A stretch of 6,538 nucleotides of DNA from Saprospiraceae bacterium (GTDB taxonomy: Bacteria; Bacteroidota; Bacteroidia; Chitinophagales; Saprospiraceae): contig JABWAJ010000324.1 of NCBI GenBank assembly GCA_013361075.1, positions 1-6,538 of the forward strand, read 5' to 3'. The position numbers were made by a program, and so were the translations under genes. The notes under the pieces were generated by a model. The model was given only the letters and a program-made list of their open reading frames with translations, ran no database searches and was not told the DNA's origin. Shown piece by piece: positions 1-5,908 of this stretch (positions within the stretch are counted from its first letter, which is position 1; the number at the start of each line of letters is the position of its first letter).

Positions 1-161
1 AAGGGCTTACTGGTTCATGTCTTTGGTAAAATTGCTGCGGCTTTCTGCTCTCTCGTTTTCAATGACACTTTTTGCCCCTGATTCGCATGACTCATGTTTT
101 TTATTAAATTTCAGCTGTAAGTGGCTGTTACCTCCCGCTCAATGCTACCCGCCTTGCCCCA

Positions 162-183
162 TCGGACTGAACTCCGACTTTTT
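162..183 (+). terminator. Weak terminator-like hairpin
   Basis: TCGGA (162-166) pairs with TCCGA (173-177) around a 6-nt loop, followed by C and five T (179-183). This is the shape of an intrinsic terminator on the plus strand, perhaps for a gene that ends left of the window. The 5-bp stem is short, so it may be chance. Confidence 0.2.
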
Positions 184-205
184 GCGCTTCCTCTATTTTT
201 ATAGA

Positions 206-235
206 TTGCAACATTGGTAATTTAGCTTAAATTTA
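206..235 (+). promoter_or_regulatory. Possible Bacteroidota promoter of the GWxTD gene
   Basis: TTG at 206-208 and TAAATTTA at 228-235 are separated by 19 nt. They resemble the Bacteroidota -33 TTG / -7 TAnnTTTG promoter, with one mismatch (final A instead of G). Transcription would begin near 241 and leave a leader of about 85 nt before the ATG at 329. The spacing is right, but the match is short and AT-rich, so this is tentative. Confidence 0.3.
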
Positions 236-328
236 TGCTGGCAACGGTAATAGAAAACCGAATATTCTAAAAAATCAGTTTGTGGTTTTCGAAAGCAGCT
301 TGCTACCTTTCATCAAAATCATACGGCT

Positions 329-1774
329 ATGAAAAAATGGATCTTTTTACTATTGACTTCCTGCTACATGCAGGCCGTGTCGGCCCTTGACGTAAGCATC
401 TCTTATGCTACTTTCAAAGGCATAGACAAACCCTATATCGAGGTGTACCTGCACGTAGCCGGAAAAACGGCGACTTATCATCCGGTCAGTGATTCTGCTT
501 CTCAGGCTACCATGGAGGTGCTGATCCTGTTCAAGCGCGGCGAAGAAATTGTCAAATTTGACAAGTACCTCCTCAACAGCCCGGTCCATCAATACCCGCT
601 TGATTTTGTAGACATGAAACGATATGCTCTGGACAATGGCGAATACGAACTAACGGTCAATCTGCAGGATACCCGAAAACCCGAAAATACCAAAGCCTAC
701 CAGGCGCCCGTAGTGATTCAATACGGCAACGATGGCCTGCAGCAATCAGATCTGCAATTGCTGGCCTCTTACCGCAAAGACGAAAGCGGCACCAGCCCTT
801 TTGCGAAAAGCGGCATCCACATGGAGCCCCTCCCCTATCATTTTTATGGGAAAAATGCTTCTTTGCTCCTGTTTTACAATGAATTATACAACTCTTTATC
901 CGCTGTGGGCGATGATTTTCAGGTCAGTTATTTCATTGAGCAAAAGGTGGAAGGCCAACCAAAAACGGTCATGATCGGCCACAAACGCCTGAAACCGGCG
1001 CCGGTTGTGCCTTTGCTCATCCAAATGGACATCAGCACTTTAGAATCCGGCAATTATACCTTAGTGGTGGAAGCACGCGATCGCCTCAAAACCCTGCTAA
1101 GCCGCAAATCGCTTTTTTTCCAGCGCAGCAATCCTTACCTGAATCCAACTCCGGAAGACCTCACGGAACAAACCTTAGCCGAAGAATTTGTGAGCAGGCT
1201 GAGCCAGGAAGACCTCGAATTCAGTGTGCGGGCGATTATGCCTAAAATCCCGCAGCAGGATATGGAAACCGTAGGCCTCATGCTCAAACAAGACAGCCTG
1301 AATGCCCTTCGGATGTACCTGTTCAGTTACTGGATCAAAAAAAGTGCCACCAATCCGGAAGGCGCTTATCTCAAATACATGCAGGTGGCGCATGCCGTGG
1401 ATCAGCAATTCCGGTCGGGTTTCCGGCACGGAATCGAAACCGATCGGGGCTTTACTTACCTGAAATACGGCCAACCCGACGACATTGAAGGCCGTGAAGA
1501 CGAACCCTCGGCACCGCCTTATGAAATATGGATTTACTACGACTTCCCGTTTACCAAGCAAAAGAACGTCAAATTCCTGTTCTACAACCCCTCTCTGGCA
1601 CCAGGCGAATTCCGGCTTCTGCATTCCACCGCCAACGGAGAACTCAACAACCCGCAATGGGAACTGGAACTCTACCGCGATGCGCCCGACCAGGTAGACG
1701 GCGATGCATTTGACTCCACCAGCATGAAGGATAATTTCAACCGGAGTGCGAAACGGATTATGAGCGATTATTAA
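329..1774 (+). CDS. Exported GWxTD-domain protein
   Basis: A 481-residue protein of the GWxTD-domain family, common in Bacteroidota and without an established biochemical function. Residues 1-19 are an export signal: Lys-Lys, a hydrophobic WIFLLL stretch, and a likely signal peptidase I site after VSA (17-19). LTSC (9-12) resembles a lipobox, but the hydrophobic segment before it is very short. Residues about 20-265 look beta-rich, as two sandwich-like halves with phrases such as YIEVYLHV and GNYTLVVEARD. Residues 275-365 are mostly helical. The signature block follows: GIETDRG (368-374), KYGQPDDI (379-386) and YEIWIYYDFP (398-407). In the family motif Gly-Trp-x-Thr-Asp, Trp is Ile369 here, while Thr371, Asp372, Arg373 and Gly374 are kept. 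The ATG at 329 is chosen because the signal peptide begins exactly there. No Shine-Dalgarno is seen. The gene stands alone, with a terminator hairpin 30 bp downstream. Family membership is secure; its role, perhaps in the cell envelope, is inference. Confidence 0.88.
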   Translation: MKKWIFLLLTSCYMQAVSALDVSISYATFKGIDKPYIEVYLHVAGKTATYHPVSDSASQATMEVLILFKRGEEIVKFDKYLLNSPVHQYPLDFVDMKRYALDNGEYELTVNLQDTRKPENTKAYQAPVVIQYGNDGLQQSDLQLLASYRKDESGTSPFAKSGIHMEPLPYHFYGKNASLLLFYNELYNSLSAVGDDFQVSYFIEQKVEGQPKTVMIGHKRLKPAPVVPLLIQMDISTLESGNYTLVVEARDRLKTLLSRKSLFFQRSNPYLNPTPEDLTEQTLAEEFVSRLSQEDLEFSVRAIMPKIPQQDMETVGLMLKQDSLNALRMYLFSYWIKKSATNPEGAYLKYMQVAHAVDQQFRSGFRHGIETDRGFTYLKYGQPDDIEGREDEPSAPPYEIWIYYDFPFTKQKNVKFLFYNPSLAPGEFRLLHSTANGELNNPQWELELYRDAPDQVDGDAFDSTSMKDNFNRSAKRIMSDY

Positions 1775-1796
1775 GCAGTAAACCGCCCAAACGCCC

Positions 1797-1837
1797 AAAA
1801 AAGAAGGGGCCTGCATCTTCATGCAGGCCCCTTTCTT
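1797..1837. terminator. Bidirectional intrinsic terminator
   Basis: AAGGGGCCTGCAT (1804-1816) and ATGCAGGCCCCTT (1821-1833) form a perfect 13-bp GC-rich stem with a CTTC loop. On the plus strand the stem is followed by TCTT, a modest tail, and ends the GWxTD transcript. On the minus strand it is followed by C and six T (1802-1797), the better U-tract. It therefore also suits leftward transcripts, either read-through from the response-regulator operon or the candidate small transcript that starts near 2098. Confidence 0.8.
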
Positions 1838-1885
1838 AAAATAAAGAGAGGTTTTTTGGAGTCATAGAAACATATAGGATAGATA

Positions 1886-1915
1886 AAACCGGCGCCTGGT
1901 ATCAGCATCCGGTTT
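1886..1915. repeat. Hairpin with internal loop
   Basis: AAACCGG (1886-1892) and CCGGTTT (1909-1915) form a perfect 7-bp stem. Inside it CTG (1896-1898) and CAG (1903-1905) can pair around GTAT, leaving a symmetric 3x3 internal loop. No T-tract follows on the plus strand, and only a short GGTTTTATC on the minus strand, so it is not an obvious terminator. It may be an RNA fold in transcripts crossing the region. Confidence 0.4.
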
Positions 1916-1998
1916 AACGGAATGGTTCATACAAAATCCTTCCCGGAAGTAATGCCGGAAACGCAAATTGTCAACTTAAAAAGTGGTGCTGTCCCGAA

Positions 1999-2016
1999 GT
2001 TTGCCATATGGCAAAC
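1999..2016. promoter_or_regulatory. 18-bp perfect palindrome
   Basis: GTTTGCCATATGGCAAAC is a perfect inverted repeat with no central gap, the form expected of a binding site for a dimeric regulator. It can also fold in RNA as a 7-bp stem with an ATAT loop. On the plus strand CCC (1993-1995) and GGG (2019-2021) could extend the fold, and TTTTT follows at 2022-2026, so a backup rightward terminator is a real alternative. It lies about 85 nt downstream of the predicted start of the leftward promoter. The sequence alone does not show which reading is right. Confidence 0.5.
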
Positions 2017-2103
2017 AAGGGTTTTTCGAAAGGTGCCCAATACCAGGTACTGCCTTTTCAGGTAGCTTCTGATAAACAATAGAGGTGTATTTAGTTGCTG
2101 ATA

Positions 2104-2134
2104 CAAATATATAGGCAAGCAGCAGCTGAGCAAA
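2104..2134 (-). promoter_or_regulatory. Bacteroidota-type promoter, leftward
   Basis: Read on the minus strand, TTTG (2134-2131) is followed after exactly 19 nt by TATATTTG (2111-2104). This matches every fixed base of the Bacteroidota consensus TTTG-N19-21-TAnnTTTG, ten specified bases in all. Transcription would start near 2098 and run towards the GWxTD terminator, away from every recognised gene start. It is the best promoter match I found in the window. Confidence 0.5.
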
Positions 2135-2194
2135 GTCATATCTACTGGAACGTAGGTTACAGCAATTGAACCGTATCAAAACCGCTTTGAAACT

Positions 2195-2211
2195 TCCGGT
2201 TAAGAGCCGGA
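2195..2211 (-). terminator. Weak hairpin after the response-regulator stop
   Basis: TCCGG (2195-2199) and CCGGA (2207-2211) can pair around 7 nt, immediately downstream of the regulator's stop codon on the minus strand. There is no proper T-tract after it on that strand, so it is at best a poor terminator. The operon transcript may instead read through to the hairpin at 1804-1833. Confidence 0.15.
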
Positions 2212-2212
2212 T

Positions 2213-2980
2213 TTACCGCCCCAGCCAATCTTTAAATTCCTGCGCTTTTTCGCGGCTGATGAGTACCTCCGTTTCAGAGGTAGGCTTTAAGTCTGTCTTT
2301 AACCTCCCGTTAAGGTGTGGATATACGGCATCAACCGATTTGATGTGGATGATAAAACTGCGGTTGGCGCGGAAAAAGGAACGGGGGTCAACCATAGCTT
2401 CCAGTTCATCAAGCGAGTATTCCAGAATAAACCGCACATTGCCTTTTGTTTTCAGAAAAGTGATGCTGTTTTCCGAATAAAAATAAGCGATCTCGACAAT
2501 ATCAATGGGTAGCATCCGAAGGCCGTGTTTTACCAAAAAGCGGTCGCGGTATTCAGGAGCCAGCTGCCCCCGAATGTCTTTGAGCAATTGCTGGATATCG
2601 GGTGCAGCAGGATGGCCATACTGTTGCTTCATCCGGGCGTATTTCTCTAAACTCTGGCGAAGGTCGTCTTTTTTGATGGGTTTCAGCAGGTAGTCAATGC
2701 TGTTGACTTTAAATGCCTGAATGGCGTATTCGTCGTAGGACGTCGTAAAAATGACCGCGCTGTTGACCACGGTCTGGTTGAAAATTTCGAAACTCTGGCC
2801 ATCACTCAACTCGATGTCCAAAAAAATCAAATCAGGTTCCTGATTGGCCCGCAACCACTGAACGGTAGTTTCAATGCCATCGGTCTGCCCTACAATTTCA
2901 ATGGTTTTATCCACTTCGTGAATCGTCCGGCTCAGCTTTTCAATAGCAAGTTGCTCATCTTCAACGATTAATACTCTCAT
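2213..2980 (-). CDS. LytTR-family response regulator
   Basis: A 255-residue cytoplasmic DNA-binding response regulator of the LytR/AlgR type, the usual length for the family. Residues 1-115 are the receiver domain: acidic pocket Glu7-Asp8, phospho-acceptor Asp55 in LIFLDIEL, switch residues Thr79/Thr80, and Lys100-Pro101 in YLLKPI. After a linker (about 116-145), residues 147-255 are the LytTR DNA-binding domain, with FLVKHGLRMLPI, the FYSENSITFLKT segment and FFRANRSFIIH (202-212). All key residues are present, so it should be phosphorylated and bind DNA. Its start lies 9 bases after the stop of the histidine-kinase gene, which is its evident partner. It is the last gene of a four-gene minus-strand operon. 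LytTR proteins usually bind paired direct repeats near promoters; I found no convincing copy in the window, so its targets are unknown. Confidence 0.93.
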   Translation of the reverse strand: MRVLIVEDEQLAIEKLSRTIHEVDKTIEIVGQTDGIETTVQWLRANQEPDLIFLDIELSDGQSFEIFNQTVVNSAVIFTTSYDEYAIQAFKVNSIDYLLKPIKKDDLRQSLEKYARMKQQYGHPAAPDIQQLLKDIRGQLAPEYRDRFLVKHGLRMLPIDIVEIAYFYSENSITFLKTKGNVRFILEYSLDELEAMVDPRSFFRANRSFIIHIKSVDAVYPHLNGRLKTDLKPTSETEVLISREKAQEFKDWLGR

Positions 2981-2989
2981 TTAGGTCAT

Positions 2990-4087
2990 TCATTTTGTTT
3001 CTAATCCGAGCACATGGTCGTATAAATTGGCATCAGGGTCTTCAATCAAGTTCAAAATTACACGAAAAGTTTGATCTGTTTTTTCGATCACGATATCGGG
3101 CTGGTTGAGCAGTTTGTAATTGGCGCTGATGTTGCTCAGGCCTACTTTGTTGCTTTCTACAGCGATTTTCTTTTCCTGGAGGTTATTGGCGACGGTCAGC
3201 TTGCCCATTTCATCAGTAAAGATGCGAATGTACAAAGGCGAAGAGCGGGAAACGACATTGTGTTTCACCGCATTTTCGATGAGCAATTGCAAGGTCAGCG
3301 GCGGCAACAAGTGCTGGTGATACCCTTCGCTGATGTTGAGTTCGCAATGCAAACCCATTCCATAGCGCTTTTTGAGCAACTGCAGATAGCTTTGCGCAAA
3401 CTCCAGCTCTTCCTGCAGCGTTACGAGCCGGCGACTGTTTTTGCGCAGCAGGTAGCGGTAGATGTCCGACATTTCATCCAAAAAAACTTCTGCTTCGTCG
3501 GGGTCGGACCGGATCAGAGAAGAAAGCGAATTGAGGCTGTTGAACAAAAAATGCGGACTGATTTGGTTCTTCAATGCTTCGATATGGCTGTTCATGACCT
3601 TGAATTCCAACTGTTTGGTGGTTCTTTCATGATCAGTCCACTGTTCAAAAAAGTACTGCGCTTCGTAGATGCCCGCAAGGAATACCACACAAACGATGGC
3701 CAATCCAAACTCTTTCATCCAGTAAACGACGCCTACATCGGTTCCTTCAGGCAACAAAAACGTATTCAGCAGCCCTACATGCCACAAGACAAACAAGGCG
3801 GTGATGACCACATAACTTGCCAAAGACCAGGCAATCCGCCTGCGTGTTTCGGCAATACTGGGATATTTGCCGCGAAAAAAAATCAGGGTCGAACGGCAGG
3901 CGATCCATCCCAGGGTATCGTCAATGAGTACCACCACAAAGTGCAGCCAGAACGACATCACCGCAATATCGGGTTCCCAAACCCACATCGTCCCGGCAAG
4001 GATGATGCTGAGTATGGGAATTCCGTACAGTCTGATTTTTTTGTCGTTCAGTTTTTTCACGGGCGATTTAGTTGAAGTGCTAACCAT
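2990..4087 (-). CDS. LytS-type membrane sensor histidine kinase
   Basis: A 365-residue kinase of the LytS/YehU (His_kinase) family. Four hydrophobic segments (about 18-37, 41-64, 84-112 and 120-147) form an N-terminal membrane domain with no recognisable ligand-binding domain. A helical linker leads to the phospho-acceptor motif QISPHFLFNSLN (175-186) with His179. The ATP-binding part has the N-box LLIENAVKHN (268-277, Asn272) and VGLSNI (315-320). NN (301-302) stands where classical kinases have an Asp-x-Gly motif, which is usual in Bacteroidota LytS proteins. It should phosphorylate the LytTR regulator encoded just downstream. The ATG at 4087 overlaps the end of the hydrolase gene by 31 bp. 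A GTG at 4060-4058 (codon 10) would instead make a GTGA stop/start junction and a 356-residue protein. Both keep the membrane and kinase parts, and no Shine-Dalgarno decides between them. The sensed signal is unknown. Confidence 0.92.
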   Translation of the reverse strand: MVSTSTKSPVKKLNDKKIRLYGIPILSIILAGTMWVWEPDIAVMSFWLHFVVVLIDDTLGWIACRSTLIFFRGKYPSIAETRRRIAWSLASYVVITALFVLWHVGLLNTFLLPEGTDVGVVYWMKEFGLAIVCVVFLAGIYEAQYFFEQWTDHERTTKQLEFKVMNSHIEALKNQISPHFLFNSLNSLSSLIRSDPDEAEVFLDEMSDIYRYLLRKNSRRLVTLQEELEFAQSYLQLLKKRYGMGLHCELNISEGYHQHLLPPLTLQLLIENAVKHNVVSRSSPLYIRIFTDEMGKLTVANNLQEKKIAVESNKVGLSNISANYKLLNQPDIVIEKTDQTFRVILNLIEDPDANLYDHVLGLETK

Positions 4088-5022
4088 GCTGAAACATCGC
4101 CGATAAAGGCCGGTACTTCGTCAACAATCATATAATGTGGCAATCCGGCGTAAACCACCATTTTTTTCGGGCAGCTCAGCCGATCAAAAAGCCGCTTGCT
4201 GTACGCAACTTTAAAAATCGTATCCCGTTCAGCCTGAATCAGAAAAAGCGGGGTTTGCAAAGCTTCAACGGGTAGGGCGAGCGGGGTATTGCACAAGGAG
4301 GCCAGCGTTTTCATCCGCACCATATCTACAAGCAAGGGGTCGCGTTGCAGGATAGACCAGGCGTTGCCCATATGCCGAACCGGCTCAATTTTCAGGTTCA
4401 AATACAGCGCCATAGAAACCGGGAACTCCGGCAGCCAGCGGGCTAAAGCAAGTACCCCTTTTTTTATGAATGTTGAAAATTTCGGCCAGCGCGTCAATTC
4501 AACGGCGTCTGCGGCAGCCAGGTCCGCGATATTGTGGCAAACCAGGCCTTTGATCACGGAGGGTCGCCTTTCTTCACGGGCTACCTTTTCCTCCTTTGCT
4601 GCACAATAAAAACTGACAATTCCGCCCTGGCTGGAGCCCGACAAAAATAAGGGTAGTTTTTCCTGCCGGTAGAAATAGTGAACCAGGGCATAGACATCCT
4701 CAACGAGCTCCGGAATGGTATAAGCGCCATTGGCCCCGGAACTTTGCCCATGACAGCGGGGGTCGCACCCTACTACTTTATACCCGAAGCTGGCTAAAGC
4801 AAGCAAATATTCGCCGTACAACAAGGCATAAGCATTGGTGCCCGGAAGGAATAAAATCAGTCCTTTCGGGTTCGGCGTATCAAGGACTGAAAGCTGAATT
4901 TCCTGCCCGTTAATGGAAATGCGCGGGTACGCAAAACGACCGTAATAATTGTCAATACCCCGACGCCGGCAAATGTCCTCAATGGTACTGCTTATCTGAC
5001 TTGCATTTCTTGACCATTTCAT
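4057..5022 (-). CDS. Alpha/beta hydrolase (serine hydrolase)
   Basis: A 321-residue alpha/beta-fold hydrolase resembling the Hydrolase_4/monoacylglycerol-lipase group. The core runs from about residue 53. LILFLPGTN (55-63) supplies the oxyanion strand, with LPG in place of the common HG. CDPRCHGQSSG (86-96) is the typical loop after strand 4. GSSQG (129-133) is the nucleophile elbow with Ser131. The likely acid is Asp267 in QAERD, and the catalytic His is His296 in LPHY. The cap region is about 150-245. There is no signal peptide or clear membrane segment, so it is probably cytoplasmic. The substrate cannot be told; an ester or lipid is the usual guess for this group. Its ATG shares one base with the SDR stop (TAATG), and its 3' end overlaps the kinase gene, so it is likely translated in a coupled way within the operon. 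Confidence 0.88.
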   Translation of the reverse strand: MKWSRNASQISSTIEDICRRRGIDNYYGRFAYPRISINGQEIQLSVLDTPNPKGLILFLPGTNAYALLYGEYLLALASFGYKVVGCDPRCHGQSSGANGAYTIPELVEDVYALVHYFYRQEKLPLFLSGSSQGGIVSFYCAAKEEKVAREERRPSVIKGLVCHNIADLAAADAVELTRWPKFSTFIKKGVLALARWLPEFPVSMALYLNLKIEPVRHMGNAWSILQRDPLLVDMVRMKTLASLCNTPLALPVEALQTPLFLIQAERDTIFKVAYSKRLFDRLSCPKKMVVYAGLPHYMIVDEVPAFIGDVSAWLALQLNRP

Positions 5023-5873
5023 TAGCCTGGGTTTTGAACCGATTGCCCTCTCCTCACTTTCGATTGTTTCACTATACGAAAATAGCGCAAAAAGCTCAGA
5101 CGCAATAAGGAAGAAAAAAAACGTTTGGCAAAATAAATTGCTTTCGCAAATGCTGTAATGACAACGATTCTTTTCCCTTTTTCTACCCCCTCCAGGATAA
5201 GCTCAGCACAATCTTTCGCCGTTATGCCTTTGGGCCAGAGCTCCAGGATCTTTTTTTTGCTAAATCCGATGACAGCCCCGGTCCGGTAAATGGGGGTGCG
5301 CACAACGCCCGGGCAAACAGCAGTTACTTTCACATTGTAAAAGGAAGCTTCTATTTCAAGTGCTTCCGTTAAGCCCTGAATGGCATATTTGCTGGCTACG
5401 TAAGGAGCTTCGCCGGGCAATGGGGCGAGGCCCGCCAGACTGGAAATGTTCACGATATGCCCTTTTCTGTTTTTTACCATCAGTGGATAAAAAAGCTGCA
5501 CCCCGTTGATCGTACCAAAAAGGTTGACTTCAATGATCCTTTTCCAGGTTTGAATATCCAGGTCTTTCACCTCCCCGCCAATGCCGATGCCCGCGTTATT
5601 GAACAAATAATCCGGACTGGTTTCTGTTTTTAGAAATTCCTGACAAAAGTTTTCAAAACGCTCATGATCCGAAACATCAAAGCAGAAAATGAAGACATTT
5701 GGATTCGTTTTTTTCAAAGATTCCGAAAGGGTCAGCAATCCTTCTTCATTCAAATCGAGTAAGTAGAGCCTCGCTTTATGCTTGTTCAACAACCTTGCGA
5801 GGGCTTTGCCAATACCGGATGCTGCACCAGTGATGATGATGGCTTTTTTAAAAAAAACGGAGGGTCGTCGCAT
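5022..5873 (-). CDS. Short-chain dehydrogenase/reductase (SDR)
   Basis: A 283-residue classical SDR oxidoreductase using a nicotinamide cofactor. Rossmann elements are TGAASGIG (15-22), Asp40 at the end of strand 2 (LLDLN), which suggests NAD(H) over NADP(H), FDVSD (65-69) and NNAG (92-95). Catalytic residues are Asn117 (EVNLFG), Ser145 (NISSLAG), Tyr158 and Lys162 (YVASK), with PG at 188-189. The C-terminal part (about 243-275) is hydrophobic and basic, with an aromatic-rich KRFFSSLLRLSFLRYFR stretch, and looks like an amphipathic membrane-binding tail as in lipid-acting SDRs. It is the first gene of the four-gene minus-strand operon, 60 bp after the DUF5916 stop. Two long homopolymer runs lie in it: T8A6 at codons 6-10 and A8 at codons 206-208. 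The substrate is unknown. Confidence 0.93.
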   Translation of the reverse strand: MRRPSVFFKKAIIITGAASGIGKALARLLNKHKARLYLLDLNEEGLLTLSESLKKTNPNVFIFCFDVSDHERFENFCQEFLKTETSPDYLFNNAGIGIGGEVKDLDIQTWKRIIEVNLFGTINGVQLFYPLMVKNRKGHIVNISSLAGLAPLPGEAPYVASKYAIQGLTEALEIEASFYNVKVTAVCPGVVRTPIYRTGAVIGFSKKKILELWPKGITAKDCAELILEGVEKGKRIVVITAFAKAIYFAKRFFSSLLRLSFLRYFRIVKQSKVRRGQSVQNPG

Positions 5874-5885
5874 TCAGGTTGTTGT

Positions 5886-5908
5886 ATTTGCGGATCAAGT
5901 TAGCAAAT
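5886..5908. repeat. Inverted repeat upstream of the SDR
   Basis: ATTTGC (5886-5891) and GCAAAT (5903-5908) are separated by 11 nt. With a one-base bulge the arms extend to GTATTTGC/GCAAATTAC. The repeat sits in the 60-bp gap between the DUF5916 stop and the SDR start, where an operator or a leader hairpin for the operon could be. I found no clean promoter match beside it. No T-tract supports a terminator. Confidence 0.3.

Larger units (their letters stand above)
1..328. other. Leading non-coding region
   Basis: I see no supported gene here. The longest open frame (17-220, +, 67 codons) looks like a chance frame: its composition is rich in Cys, Phe, Leu and Pro, it shows no family resemblance, and no start signal precedes it. 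The stretch holds a weak terminator-like hairpin at 162-183 and a possible promoter at 206-235 for the GWxTD gene. The leader just before that gene has a small imperfect hairpin (AGCA 294-297 with TGCT 301-304, flanked by GAA 291-293 and TTC 309-311) and an 8-bp palindrome GAATATTC at 260-267. None of these is strong enough to name as a regulatory element. Confidence 0.6.
1797..2098 (-). ncRNA. Candidate leftward small RNA, about 300 nt
   Basis: A good minus-strand promoter (2104-2134) predicts transcription starting near 2098. The next strong leftward terminator is the 13-bp hairpin with six T at 1833-1797. Between them lie two hairpin-forming elements (around 1999-2016 and 1886-1915). There is no convincing coding frame: the longest ATG frames starting inside are 22-29 codons (starting at 2007, 1930 and 1907) and none has a recognisable motif. 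It could be an independent small RNA or one made from the 3' region of the response-regulator operon, which is transcribed in the same direction. It could equally be an artefact of a chance promoter match. The call is inference from the signals only. Confidence 0.3.
1775..2212. other. Convergent intergenic region with dense signals
   Basis: This stretch lies between the stops of the GWxTD gene (+) and the response regulator (-). Besides the terminator it contains a structured hairpin (1886-1915), an 18-bp perfect palindrome (1999-2016), a direct repeat CAGGTA at 2044-2049 and 2059-2064, and a strong minus-strand promoter match (2104-2134). Open frames on the minus strand (1927-2139 and 1976-2179, 67-70 codons) have no recognisable domain or credible start signal, and both begin upstream of that promoter, so I do not call them genes. 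The region is long for a convergent junction. Confidence 0.6.

Noticed and set aside
17..220. 67-codon plus-strand frame at the left edge
   Set aside because: Composition unlike a bacterial protein, no family resemblance and no start signal.
337..364. Lipobox-like LTSC in the GWxTD signal peptide
   Set aside because: The hydrophobic stretch before Cys12 is too short for a typical lipoprotein signal, and a good signal peptidase I site (VSA) follows. Kept only as an alternative in the gene entry.
1783..1799. Tandem CGCCCAAA repeat between the GWxTD stop and the terminator
   Set aside because: Only two short copies, partly formed by the A-run of the terminator; no sign of a repeat array.
1175..1822. 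215-codon open frame on the minus strand opposite the GWxTD gene
   Set aside because: It overlaps the conserved GWxTD coding region, has no recognisable domain, and its start lies in the terminator hairpin. It is a shadow frame.
1927..2007. 26-codon minus-strand frame starting inside the palindrome, whose TGA overlaps the ATG of a 22-codon frame (1930 leftward)
   Set aside because: An ATGA junction between two tiny frames is suggestive of leader peptides, but neither has a ribosome binding site or any meaningful sequence pattern. Chance is the simpler reading.
2044..2064. Direct repeat CAGGTA with 15-bp period
   Set aside because: Considered as a LytTR binding site. The sequence and the spacing do not fit the usual 9-bp repeats set about two helix turns apart, and six bases repeat easily by chance.
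3071..4075. Long open frame (334 codons) on the plus strand opposite the histidine kinase
   Set aside because: It mirrors a well-supported kinase gene with all motifs on the minus strand. Its own translation has no domain pattern, so it is an antisense shadow.
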